This document shows positions 49,651-57,361 of a stretch of 64,000 bases of DNA, in pieces. The stretch comes from DASSJM01 sp036280655 (GTDB taxonomy: Bacteria > Actinomycetota > UBA4738 > HRBIN12). Position 1 is the first letter of the stretch, and every line of letters starts with the position of its first letter. The position numbers and the translations under genes were made by a program. A model generated the notes under the pieces. The model ran no database searches and was not told where the DNA came from. It saw only the letters and a list, made by a program, of their open reading frames with translations. Where the stretch lies: positions 1 to 64,000 of the forward strand of contig DASUQI010000020.1 of NCBI GenBank assembly GCA_036280655.1, written 5' to 3'.

Positions 49651-49658
49651 GGAGCACG

Positions 49659-52112
49659 ATGGCGCAAGAGGGACTGTTCACCGGCCGGGTCGAGGACATC
49701 CAGCTCGAGGACGAGATCCAGCGCTCGTACCTCGACTACGCGATGTCCGTCATCGTGGGCCGGGCGCTGCCCGAGGTCCGCGACGGGCTGAAGCCGGTCC
49801 ACCGCCGGATCCTGTGGTCAATGCTCGAGGGCGGCCTCCGACCCGACCGGCCGTACCGCAAGTCGGCCTGGGCGGTCGGCGAGGTGGTGAAGAAGTATCA
49901 CCCGCACGGGCTTGAGGCCGTGTACGACTCGCTGGTCCGGATGGGGCAGGACTTCTCGCTGCGCCATCCGCTGATCGATCCGCATGGGAACTTCGGGTCG
50001 CCCGACGGCGACCCGGCCGGCGCGATGCGCTACACCGAGGCGCGCCTGTCGTGGATGGCGATGGAATTGTTGCGCGACATCGAAGCCGAGACCGTCGACT
50101 TCGTCCCGAACTACGACGGCTACGAGCAGCAGCCGACCGTGCTTCCTTCGCGCTTCCCCAACCTGCTCGTGAACGGCTCGGGTGGGATCGCGGTCGGCAT
50201 GGCGACGAACGTCCCGCCGCACAACCTCGGCGAGGTGATCGACGCAGCCGTGCACTTCATCGACCACCCCGAGTCCAAGCCGAAGGACCTCATGAAGTTC
50301 ATCAAGGGCCCGGACTTCCCGACCGGCGCCATCGCCATGGGCTCGGACGGCATCAAGGAGGCGTACGAGACCGGCCGGGGCTCGATCAAGGTGCGCGCGG
50401 TCACCACGATCGAGGAGTCCGCCCGCGGGACGCAGCGGATCGTCGTCACCGAACTGCCGTACCAGGTGAGCGTGACGCGCGTCGCCGAGAAGATCCGCGA
50501 CCTGGTCCTCGGCGGCCGGCTGAAGGGCGTGTCCGACATCAAGGACCACTCGAGCGGGCGCGAGGGCCGCCGCCTGGTCGTCGAGCTCAAGCGCGGCGCC
50601 AACCCGCAGGTCGTCCTCAACCAGCTCTACAAGCACACGCAGCTGCAGGACAGCTTCGGCGTGATCATGCTCGCGCTCGTCGACGGTGTGCCGCGGACGC
50701 TCAACCTGGCCGAGGTGGTCGGCTACTACGTCGATCACCAGATCGACGTCGTCACCCGGCGCACGCGGTACGAGCTGCGGCGAGCGGAGGAGCGCGACCA
50801 CATCGTCAAGGGCCTGCTGATCGCGCTCGACAACCTCGACGCGGTCATCAAGGTGATCCGCGGCTCGCAGGACGCCGACGAGGCGCGCGGCAAGCTGATG
50901 AAGCAGTTCAAGCTCAGTGAGATCCAGGCCAACCACATCCTGGACATGCCGTTGCGCCGACTCACGCGCCTCGCGCGCGCCGAGCTCGAGCAGGAGCACA
51001 AGGACCTGCTCGCCCGGATCCGTCACCTGAAGGCGCTCCTCAAGGACCCGAAGAAGATCCGCGCGCTGATCCAGGAGGAGCTGCTCGAGATCAAGAAGAA
51101 GTACGCCGACCCGCGCCGGACCCAGCTCCGCCCCGACGAGGGCGACCTCGACGTGCAGGACCTGATCGCCGAGGAGGACGTGGTCATCACGGTCTCGCGC
51201 GCCGGCTACGTGAAGCGCCAGCCGATCGAGAACTTCCGCCGCCAGGGCCGCGGCGGCAAGGGGATCCGCGGCGCGAACCTCAAGGAAGAGGACGTCATCA
51301 ACGACGTCTTCACGACCACCACCCACCATTGGCTGCTGTTCTTCACGAGCAAGGGAAAGGTGTACCGGGTCAAGGTCCACGAGGTGCCCGAGGCGGGCCG
51401 CACGGCCCGCGGCACCTACGCGGCCAACCTGCCCGGGGTCTCGATCACCGGCGACGAGAAGGTGCAGGCGGTGATCGACCTCAAGGAGTACGCCGGGGGC
51501 CGGTACCTGCTGTTCGCGACGCGCAAGGGGATGGTGAAGAAGACGACGCTCCCCGAGTACGACTCGCCGCGCACCGGCCTCGCGGCGATCAGCCTGAAGC
51601 CCGGGGATGAGCTGATCGACGTGCGGCTGACCGACGGCAAGGACGACGTGTTCCTGGTCTCGCGCAAGGGCCAGACGATCCGGTTCAAGGAGAGCCTCGT
51701 TCGACCCATGGGGCGGCAGACCGCAGGCGTGATCGGGATGCGTCTGGCCGAGGACGACGAGGTGATGGTGCTCGGCGTCGCCTCGCAGGGCGAGGAGATG
51801 ATCAGCGTCACGCAGCAGGGCTACGGCAAGCGCACGCCGCTGAAGGACTACCCGATCAAGGGCCGCGGCGGCAAGGGCGTGATCGGACACACGCTGACGA
51901 GGAAGACCGGACAGCTCGCCGGCGCCTTCGTCGGCTCGAAGGACCAGGACATGTTCGTGATCTCCTCTTCAGGCATCGTGATCCGGGTGGCCGCGGGCGA
52001 CATCCGCCGGGTCGGCCGCGCGTCGCAGGGCGTTCGAACGATGCGGGTCGAGGAGGGGGCCACGGTCGTGGCGCTCGCCCCCGTGATCTCGCAGGTCGTC
52101 GACGAGGTGTAG
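49659..52112 (+). CDS. gyrA: DNA gyrase subunit A with atypical quinolone-contact segment
   Basis: An 817-residue GyrA: winged-helix/tower domain with the catalytic Tyr in MRYTEARLS, coiled-coil EEL...KKKYADPRRTQL, and the six-bladed beta-pinwheel with the GyrA-box RRQGRGGKGIRG. In the quinolone-contact helix the sequence is HPHGLEAVYDS, where most gyrases have HPHGD(S/A)xVYDx: positions equal to E. coli Asp82 and Ser83 are Leu and Glu, while Asp87 is kept. ATG 49659 is 8 bp after gyrB; the two form one operon. Confidence 0.95.
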   Translation: MAQEGLFTGRVEDIQLEDEIQRSYLDYAMSVIVGRALPEVRDGLKPVHRRILWSMLEGGLRPDRPYRKSAWAVGEVVKKYHPHGLEAVYDSLVRMGQDFSLRHPLIDPHGNFGSPDGDPAGAMRYTEARLSWMAMELLRDIEAETVDFVPNYDGYEQQPTVLPSRFPNLLVNGSGGIAVGMATNVPPHNLGEVIDAAVHFIDHPESKPKDLMKFIKGPDFPTGAIAMGSDGIKEAYETGRGSIKVRAVTTIEESARGTQRIVVTELPYQVSVTRVAEKIRDLVLGGRLKGVSDIKDHSSGREGRRLVVELKRGANPQVVLNQLYKHTQLQDSFGVIMLALVDGVPRTLNLAEVVGYYVDHQIDVVTRRTRYELRRAEERDHIVKGLLIALDNLDAVIKVIRGSQDADEARGKLMKQFKLSEIQANHILDMPLRRLTRLARAELEQEHKDLLARIRHLKALLKDPKKIRALIQEELLEIKKKYADPRRTQLRPDEGDLDVQDLIAEEDVVITVSRAGYVKRQPIENFRRQGRGGKGIRGANLKEEDVINDVFTTTTHHWLLFFTSKGKVYRVKVHEVPEAGRTARGTYAANLPGVSITGDEKVQAVIDLKEYAGGRYLLFATRKGMVKKTTLPEYDSPRTGLAAISLKPGDELIDVRLTDGKDDVFLVSRKGQTIRFKESLVRPMGRQTAGVIGMRLAEDDEVMVLGVASQGEEMISVTQQGYGKRTPLKDYPIKGRGGKGVIGHTLTRKTGQLAGAFVGSKDQDMFVISSSGIVIRVAAGDIRRVGRASQGVRTMRVEEGATVVALAPVISQVVDEV

Positions 52113-52121
52113 GTCCCCGCC

Positions 52122-52415
52122 GTGGGCGTCGGTGCCGGGATCGCGCTGATCGTCGCGGGAACCGTCGTCGGCCTCCTGACGGTCTTCCTCCTATGGCACC
52201 GCATCCCGGCGGTCCTTGCGCTCGTCGTCGCTTCGGCGTGCGGGATGTGCCTGGCCGCCGGGGGACTGCTCGTGCAGGAGGACGTGGGCGCTGCCTCTTG
52301 GGCGTTCGCCCTCGTGCTGCTCGCGATCCTCGCCCCCGTGCACGCACGGTTGGTCTTCGGCCCGCCGGGTAGACGAGGGGTGCCGGTGGTTGCCGCGACC
52401 CGTTCCGCCGCGTAG
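52122..52415 (+). CDS. Small three-helix membrane protein
   Basis: A 97-residue hydrophobic protein: helices at about 3-23 (GAGIALIVAGTVVGLLTVFLL), 29-48 and 60-78, then a basic Gly/Arg tail. It lies 9 bp after gyrA and 3 bp before the DUF3566 gene in the same direction, so it is probably part of the operon. No family is recognised and the codon use looks like its neighbours. Confidence 0.5.
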   Translation: MGVGAGIALIVAGTVVGLLTVFLLWHRIPAVLALVVASACGMCLAAGGLLVQEDVGAASWAFALVLLAILAPVHARLVFGPPGRRGVPVVAATRSAA

Positions 52416-52418
52416 AAA

Positions 52419-52904
52419 GTGACGAGACCCGTGAACGATCCCGCCGATCAGGCCACCGTCGCCGCACCCACCTCGCCTCCCACGGGCGCCGAGCCGACCG
52501 TGCCCACGGGTGTGCCGCCGTCCACCCGCCGCGTCGAGCGCTCGAAACCCCAAGGCTCGCGGCAGGCGCGGGTGGTCGTGCGCAAGCTCGGCCCGTGGTC
52601 AGTGCTGAAGCTCTCGTTCCTGTTCTACCTGTGCGTGATGGCCGTGTTCCTCGGCGCGATGGTGATCCTGTACGGGATCCTGAGCGCGGTCGGCGCGCTC
52701 GACTCGCTCACCCGCCTGATCCGCGACCTGTTCGCCGACCAGTCGTTCGAGATCCACGGGGACTGGCTGTTCACCCGCGGCCTCGCGATCGGACTCGGCA
52801 TGGTCGTGCTCTGGACGCTGGTCAACGTGTTCGTGGTGTTCCTCTACAACCTGCTGTCGGACATCGTCGGCGGGATCGAGGTCACGCTTTCGGAGCGGCG
52901 GTAG
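52419..52904 (+). CDS. DUF3566 transmembrane protein
   Basis: A 161-residue protein. A disordered Pro/Thr-rich N-terminus (about 45 residues) precedes RQARVVVRKLGPWSVLKLSFLFYLCVMAVFLGAMVILYGIL and a second helix WTLVNVFVVFLYNLLSDIVGGIEVTL, the DUF3566 pattern. M. tuberculosis Rv0007, also just after gyrA and before ileT, is the same family. Function unknown. GTG 52419; GTG 52431 is an alternative. Confidence 0.8.
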   Translation: MTRPVNDPADQATVAAPTSPPTGAEPTVPTGVPPSTRRVERSKPQGSRQARVVVRKLGPWSVLKLSFLFYLCVMAVFLGAMVILYGILSAVGALDSLTRLIRDLFADQSFEIHGDWLFTRGLAIGLGMVVLWTLVNVFVVFLYNLLSDIVGGIEVTLSERR

Positions 52905-53025
52905 GCGCTCGTGGTCGCCCCGCTTCCAGGCAGATGCGCAGGTCACACGCTCCATTGACACCGTTTCCGAGCCACGCGTACGCTCTCGTTCGGGCCCGGC
53001 TGAAGGCCCCTCGAGGAGATACCTC

Positions 53026-53100
53026 GGGCCTGTAGCTCAGCTCGGTTAGAGCGCATCCCTGATAAGGATGAGGTCGTTGGTTCAAGTCCAACCAGGCCCA
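53026..53100 (+). tRNA. ileT: tRNA-Ile (GAT)
   Basis: Acceptor arms GGGCCTG/CAGGCCC, D arm GCTC...GAGC, anticodon stem CATCC/GGATG around the loop CTGATAA (anticodon GAT), T arm GTTGG-TTCAAGT-CCAAC and discriminator A. The CCA is not encoded. Same place as ileT in mycobacteria. Confidence 0.97.
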
Positions 53101-53122
53101 CGAGGGCGAAGAGGAGGCTGCG

Positions 53123-53290
53123 ATGGCCGAAGAGACTGAAGAGAAGAAGAGCGGGTTCTTCGGGAAGCTCATGAAGATCGCGTTCATCGCGGCGATCGTG
53201 GCGGCGGTCGTTGCCATCTTCAAGCGCAGACGAGGCAAGGACCTGGAAGAGGACGAGTGGCAGGAGCTCCCGCCTCCGGCGGGCGGCTGA
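53123..53290 (+). CDS. Small membrane protein, DLW-39-like
   Basis: A 55-residue protein: acidic/basic start (EETEEKKSGFFGKLMK), one helix (IAFIAAIVAAVVAIFK), then RRRGKDLEEDEWQEL and a Pro-rich end. GAGGAGG precedes ATG 53123. Short proteins of this plan (DLW-39 family) follow the tRNA-Ile gene near gyrA in other actinobacteria; the KDL...W spacing differs, so the assignment is tentative. Confidence 0.6.
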   Translation: MAEETEEKKSGFFGKLMKIAFIAAIVAAVVAIFKRRRGKDLEEDEWQELPPPAGG

Positions 53291-53316
53291 GCCCGACCCT
53301 TCCAGCGGCATCGTCG

Positions 53317-53341
53317 AGGGCCCGTGCGCCGCACGGGCCCT
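53317..53341. terminator. Hairpin terminator after the small membrane gene
   Basis: AGGGCCCGTGC (53317-53327) pairs perfectly with GCACGGGCCCT (53331-53341), loop of 3 nt, followed by a T-containing stretch (TCGTCGTTC). Confidence 0.75.
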
Positions 53342-53384
53342 TCGTCGTTCCCCTCGATCCGCCGACGAGATCCTCCGCGCCGTG

Positions 53385-54230
53385 ATGCAGGAGGCAGGCG
53401 CGGGCTCGAACCGAGGCCCCGCGGAGGCGTGGGCGCTCGCGCACCGGGCGGCGGACGCGAGCGGCGTGACGCTTCGCCGTTTCGAGAGCCTCGAGGATGC
53501 CGACCGGATCCTCCGGGTGCTGCAGGCGACGTGGGGAGGCCATGAGCCGTACCCCCGGGAGATGATCCGCGCGCTCGCCGACAGTGGGAACGAGCCGATC
53601 CTGGCGTTCGACGGGCCGGACGCGATCGGGTACGTGATCGGGTGGAGCGGCGTCGAGCCCGAGGACGGCCTCCACGTGCACTCGCACATGCTCGCCGCGC
53701 TGCCGGACCGGCGACATCGGGGCGTCGGCTTCGCGCTCAAGCTCGCGCAACGCGCGCTCGCGCTCGAGCAGGGGATCGACGTGGTGCGTTGGACGTTCGA
53801 CCCGCTGATCGCCCGGAACGCATACTTCAACCTCCACAAGCTCGGGGCGGTGGCGGACCGGTTCGAACGCAACCACTACGGCGAGATGTCGGACGAGGTG
53901 AACGCTGGCGAACGCAGCGACCGGTTCACGGTGCGATGGGGCCTCGCCCGGAAGCCGGGCCCCCGCGCCGTCGAGGTGGGCGACGCCGCGCTCGAGCCGG
54001 TGGGGGAGGGACCCGGCGAAGTCCGATCGCCGGCCGGGAGGGCGGCGTCGGTCGCCGTCCCGCGCGACTACGCGGAGCTCCGCGGCGCGGAGCCATCGGT
54101 CGCCTCGGCGTGGCGCGACGCGTCGGCGGCCGCGATCGAGTCGTGTCTCGGCGCGGGGATGGTGGCCGCGGCGTTCGACGCGGAGGGCTCTCGGTACCTG
54201 TTCGTCGCTCGTGAGGATCTACCGGAGTGA
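53385..54230 (+). CDS. GNAT-like acyltransferase paired with menC (COG3375-type)
   Basis: A 281-residue protein resembling the predicted GNAT acyltransferases (COG3375) that often neighbour o-succinylbenzoate synthase/N-succinylamino-acid racemase genes. VTLRRFESLEDADRILRVLQATWGG opens it; LHVHSHMLAALPDRRHRGVGFALKLAQRALAL contains the CoA loop (RRHRGVG), and WTFDPLIARNAYFNLHKLGAVADRFERNHYG is the characteristic family block. In Geobacillus relatives the acyltransferase makes N-succinyl-amino acids for the racemase. ATG 53385 (or GTG 53382). Overlaps menC by 4 bp. Confidence 0.75.
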   Translation: MQEAGAGSNRGPAEAWALAHRAADASGVTLRRFESLEDADRILRVLQATWGGHEPYPREMIRALADSGNEPILAFDGPDAIGYVIGWSGVEPEDGLHVHSHMLAALPDRRHRGVGFALKLAQRALALEQGIDVVRWTFDPLIARNAYFNLHKLGAVADRFERNHYGEMSDEVNAGERSDRFTVRWGLARKPGPRAVEVGDAALEPVGEGPGEVRSPAGRAASVAVPRDYAELRGAEPSVASAWRDASAAAIESCLGAGMVAAAFDAEGSRYLFVAREDLPE

Positions 54231-55336
54231 CGCGCGTCCGGTCGATCGAGCTGCGCCTCGTGGCGCTGTCGCTCGTGCGTCCGTTCCGCACGAGCTTCGG
54301 GGTCTGCACCGAGAAGGTCTGCATCCTCGCGCGGCTCGAGACCGACGAGGCGGCGGGCTGGGGCGAGTGCGTGGCCGACGTGCGTCCCGAGTACTCCGAG
54401 GAGTGGAACGACGGCGCGTGGATCGTCCTGCGGGACCTTCTCGGGCCGGCGCTCCTGGCCGGCGACACCGGTTCCGAGCGCGTGGAGGCGGCGTTCGCGT
54501 CCGTCCGCGGCCACCCGATGGCGAAGGCGACGCTCGTGGACGCGCTGATCGACGCCGAGCTCCGGGCCGAGGACCGCTCCCTCGCCGAGATGCTCGGCGC
54601 GACACGCGACCGCGTCGAGTGTGGTGTCTCGGTCGGCATCGCGGCCTCGACGGAGGAGCTGCTCGCCCAGGTCGACGGGTACCTCGCCGAGGGCTACCGG
54701 CGGATCAAGCTGAAGATCAAGCCCGGCACCGACGTCGAACGCGTCCGCGCGGTCCGCGAGGCGCACCCGGACATCCTGCTGTCGGTCGACGCGAACGCCG
54801 CATACACGCTCGACGACCTCGAGGTGTTCCGCGCGCTCGACGCGTTCGGGCTGCTCATGGTCGAACAGCCGCTCCACCAGGACGACCTGTGGGAGCACGC
54901 CGAGCTCCAGCGCCGCATCTCGACCGACGTGTGTCTCGACGAGTCGATCCGTTCGGCGGCCGACGCCCGCGCGGCGATCGGGCTCGGCTCCTGCCGGATC
55001 GTGAACGTGAAGCAGGGCCGGGTCGGCGGCCTGCTCGAGGCCCGCAGGGTCCACGACGCGACGGCGGAGCGCTCGGTGCCGGTCTGGTGCGGCGGGATGC
55101 TCGAGACCGGGATCGGGCGGGCGACGAATCTCGCGCTCGCGGCGATGCCGAACTTCCGGCTCCCCGGCGACACGAGCGCGAGCCGCCGCTACTTCCACGA
55201 GGACCTCACCGAGCCGTTCGAGCTCGCGCCCGACGGCACGATGGCCGTCCCCTCCGGCCCGGGCATCGGCGTGGACCCCGACCCGTCGATCCTCGAGTCG
55301 GTCACCGTCCGGTCCGATCGGCTCGAGAAAGAGTGA
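54227..55336 (+). CDS. menC: o-Succinylbenzoate synthase / N-acylamino-acid racemase family
   Basis: A 369-residue enolase-superfamily enzyme. N-terminal cap LVRPFRTSFGVCTEKVCILARLET and WGECVAD; barrel residues RIKLKIKPG (KxK base), SVDANAAYT (Asp metal ligand), LMVEQPL (Glu), CLDESI (Asp), and IVNVKQGRVGGLLEA (second Lys), then WCGGMLETGIGRATNLALA. These are the OSBS/NSAR subgroup. It supplies the MenC step missing from the men cluster at 28-35 kb and may also racemise N-succinylamino acids. GTG 54227 overlaps the acyltransferase. Confidence 0.88.
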   Translation: MTRVRSIELRLVALSLVRPFRTSFGVCTEKVCILARLETDEAAGWGECVADVRPEYSEEWNDGAWIVLRDLLGPALLAGDTGSERVEAAFASVRGHPMAKATLVDALIDAELRAEDRSLAEMLGATRDRVECGVSVGIAASTEELLAQVDGYLAEGYRRIKLKIKPGTDVERVRAVREAHPDILLSVDANAAYTLDDLEVFRALDAFGLLMVEQPLHQDDLWEHAELQRRISTDVCLDESIRSAADARAAIGLGSCRIVNVKQGRVGGLLEARRVHDATAERSVPVWCGGMLETGIGRATNLALAAMPNFRLPGDTSASRRYFHEDLTEPFELAPDGTMAVPSGPGIGVDPDPSILESVTVRSDRLEKE

Positions 55337-55612
55337 CAAAATCGTTGCCGCCGCTTGACCGCTCGAACGGCCGCCCCATACAGTGCGCGATGAGAGACCG
55401 CTGCGACCTTCGGGTCGTGGCGGTTTCTCACATCCGGGGTCGGTTCGATCCTCGAGCCCCGGTCGCTCCGCCCGCGTATGACCGACCACGTCCGCGCATC
55501 GGCGTTCGTCGCCCGCCCTCGCCGCGGCCGCTCCGCCCTTCGTCGCGTCCGTCGAGGCGCGGGGTCCTAGACTCATCGCGTCGGGCCGTCTTCCAGGGAG
55601 CGAGGTCGCCAC
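55337..55612. other. Intergenic region menC to the repeat-protein gene
   Basis: 276 bp. Besides the TTCG hairpin and the possible promoter before it, I see no gene. The part from 55440 to 55600 is GC-rich without ribosome-binding site or repeats and must contain the promoter of the next gene. Confidence 0.4.
55391..55430. other. TTCG-capped hairpin downstream of menC
   Basis: TGAGA, ACCGC and GACC pair with GGTC, GCGGT and TCTCA around a TTCG tetraloop (55409-55412), with two small internal mismatches. It is 55 bp after the menC stop. TTGACC at about 55357-55362 and CATACA about 16 bp later could be a promoter directly in front, so this may be a terminator or a short structured RNA. Confidence 0.4.
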
Positions 55613-56233
55613 ATGAGGAAGCGCGTCATCAGGGCCGGGGAGATCGAGATCGAGGACTCGGAGGGCCGGGTCCGCGCGCGGTTCGGCGTGTCGAACGAGG
55701 ACCTGCCGTTCATGTCCTTCTACGGGCCGGACGAGAAGCTGCGGGCACGGTTCGGCGTCCAGTCCGACGGATCCGCCGGGCTCGCCGTCGCCGACGACGA
55801 GGGCAAGGTCCGCGCGACGTTCGGCCTGTTCTCCGACGGGTCGGCCAGCATGGCGATGGTCGACCGCAACGGCAAGGTGCGCGCGAAGTTCGGCCTCGGC
55901 ACGGAGGGTTCGCCCACACTCGCGCTCCGGAACAAGGACGGCGAGCTCGGGTTCGTGTACTCGCTCGCGCAGCAGGGCGCCCCGACGATCTCGCTGCAGG
56001 ACGAGGACGGCAAGGTCCGCGCCCGCCTCGGGCTCGCGGCCGAAGGGGCGCCGATCATCCGGCTGTTGAACAGCGACGGTGAGCTGCGCGCCATCATGGG
56101 GCTCACGGGCGACGGGTCGCCCGTCCTCCAGTTCCTCGACAAGCGGGGGGAGCCCGCGTGGACCGCGGGCCCGCCCGATGGAGATGGGGCGGCGTCCACC
56201 TCCGCGGAGGCGGAGTCCTCGGAGCGGGGCTGA
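55613..56233 (+). CDS. Protein of seven 23-residue tandem repeats
   Basis: A 206-residue protein of unknown function built almost wholly from about seven repeats of 23 residues, consensus G-K-V-R-A-x-F-G-L-x-x-D-G-S-P-x-L-x-L-x-D-x-D. Examples start at GKVRATFGL, GKVRAKFGL, GKVRARLGL and GELRAIMGL. Strict spacing with alternating hydrophobic residues predicts a beta-solenoid or stacked beta structure. There is no signal peptide or membrane helix; the C-terminal 20 residues are acidic and disordered. It lies 6 bp before the MauD-like gene in the same direction. Confidence 0.65.
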   Translation: MRKRVIRAGEIEIEDSEGRVRARFGVSNEDLPFMSFYGPDEKLRARFGVQSDGSAGLAVADDEGKVRATFGLFSDGSASMAMVDRNGKVRAKFGLGTEGSPTLALRNKDGELGFVYSLAQQGAPTISLQDEDGKVRARLGLAAEGAPIIRLLNSDGELRAIMGLTGDGSPVLQFLDKRGEPAWTAGPPDGDGAASTSAEAESSERG

Positions 56234-56239
56234 CGTCGC

Positions 56240-56752
56240 GTGTCGGGATGGTGGGCCGCGGCGTTCGTCGTCCAGTGGATCCTCCTCGCGGTGCTCGCGA
56301 TCGCAGTGGTCGCGCTCGCCCGCCAGATCGGCGTGCTGCACCTGCGGCTGGCGCCGCTCGGGGCGCTGGAGGTCGATGACGAAGGACCGCCCCTGGGCGA
56401 GGCGCCCGAGGAGCGCGTCGCCCGGAGCCGGGAGGGCGCGAACGTGCTCGTCGGCGGCCCCGGCCCGCGGCGGCTCGTCGCGTTCGTGTCCCCGACGTGC
56501 CCGATCTGCGAGCAGGTGCTCCCGTCGCTGCCGGCATCCGCGAGCGCGGGCGGCCTCGCGCTCCAGGTCGTCTCCGATCCCGGGCTCGAGACGGCCTACC
56601 GCGTGCCCGGCGTGCCGTTCGTCGTCGTGCTCGACGAGCTCGGGATCGTCCGGTCGAAGGGGACCGTGAACTCGCTCGAGCAGGTCGAGGGGCTGGTCGA
56701 CACCGCCGGCCGGAGGATCGAGGAAGCCGAGACCCTGGGCTCCGGCCGTTGA
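56240..56752 (+). CDS. MauD-like membrane-anchored thioredoxin-fold protein
   Basis: A 170-residue protein. An N-terminal helix (WWAAAFVVQWILLAVLAIAVVALARQIGVLHLRL) is followed by a thioredoxin fold with the redox motif FVSPTCPICEQVLPSL (CPIC) and VPGVPFVVVLDELGIV (cis-Pro). Size, topology and motif are those of MauD, which forms disulfides in the methylamine dehydrogenase small subunit. A Cys-rich MauA-like gene follows with a TTGA overlap, consistent with that being its client. GTG 56240. Confidence 0.75.
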   Translation: MSGWWAAAFVVQWILLAVLAIAVVALARQIGVLHLRLAPLGALEVDDEGPPLGEAPEERVARSREGANVLVGGPGPRRLVAFVSPTCPICEQVLPSLPASASAGGLALQVVSDPGLETAYRVPGVPFVVVLDELGIVRSKGTVNSLEQVEGLVDTAGRRIEEAETLGSGR

Positions 56753-57273
56753 GCCGCGTCGAGCGCGCGGGGATCGGGCTCGCCCGACGCACGAGCCGGC
56801 GTTCGTTCCTCGGCCGGGTCGGCCGCGGCCTCGTGGCGCTGGCGGGGGGCTCGATGGTGGCGGTGGCGCTCGCGCCCGAACGCGCGGAGGCGCATCACAT
56901 CTGCGGCCACACCTTCACCACGGGGTCGTGTCCGCACCCCTACGCGCCGCACTCGCGCACCGACGCGCACGGCTTCCCGGTCCATCCGACGTACGGCTAC
57001 CCGGTGGACGACGAGGGGCTGATCTACCTGTCCCGCGAGCAGACGCGGCGCAAGGTGTGCCAGACGGTCGTTCCGGAGACGTATCCGTTCGTCCTGAACC
57101 CGAACTACGGCGGCGGGTGGAGCCGGTGCTGCGACGACCGGATCCGGCACATCCAGGACTGCTGCTCGACGTCGAGGATCCGGATCAACGGCGACGGCTC
57201 GGTCCGCGGCTACTGCCCCCGGGGGCGCCGGGTCTTCTGCATCACGTACCGGGATCTGAACGTCCGGTGCTGA
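56749..57273 (+). CDS. Tat-exported Cys-rich protein, methylamine dehydrogenase light-chain-like
   Basis: A 174-residue protein with a Tat signal (SRRSFLGRVGRGLVALAGG) and cleavage near ERAEA-HH. The mature part (about 125 residues) has 10 Cys, including RCCDD, QDCCS, GYCPRG and VFCITYRDLNVRC; the CPxG...C...YRDxxxxC pattern resembles MauA, the small subunit of methylamine dehydrogenase. However, only one Trp occurs (GGGWSRCC), so the tryptophan tryptophylquinone cofactor cannot form, and no large-subunit (MauB) gene is nearby. Probably a disulfide-rich periplasmic-side protein of unknown role. TTG 56749 overlaps the MauD-like stop. Confidence 0.65.
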   Translation: MSRVERAGIGLARRTSRRSFLGRVGRGLVALAGGSMVAVALAPERAEAHHICGHTFTTGSCPHPYAPHSRTDAHGFPVHPTYGYPVDDEGLIYLSREQTRRKVCQTVVPETYPFVLNPNYGGGWSRCCDDRIRHIQDCCSTSRIRINGDGSVRGYCPRGRRVFCITYRDLNVRC

Positions 57274-57277
57274 CGTG

Positions 57278-57352
57278 GTGAGCGGCCCGCTCGCGCTCGC
57301 CGTCGTCGCGGCGTCCGTCGTTGCGGGGATCACCTCGCTCTTCGGTCCCTGA
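57278..57352 (+). CDS. Possible 24-aa membrane peptide
   Basis: GTG 57278 to TGA 57352 encodes a short peptide, mostly hydrophobic (LALAVVAASVVAGITSLF), in the gap between the MauA-like and MauE-like genes. It has no clear ribosome-binding site. Its position and single-helix character are the only support. Confidence 0.3.
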   Translation: MSGPLALAVVAASVVAGITSLFGP

Positions 57353-57361
57353 GGCTTCTCG

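Noticed and set aside
49818..51890. 690-residue minus-strand open frame
   Set aside because: Antisense to gyrA; His/Asp/Leu-rich composition typical of shadow frames.
52943..53334. Minus-strand frames containing LDLNQRPHPYQGCALTELSYRP
   Set aside because: Antisense translation of tRNA-Ile; a common artefact, not a gene.
54068..56341. 757-residue minus-strand open frame
   Set aside because: Antisense to menC and the repeat-protein gene; its apparent repeats only mirror the 23-residue repeats on the plus strand.
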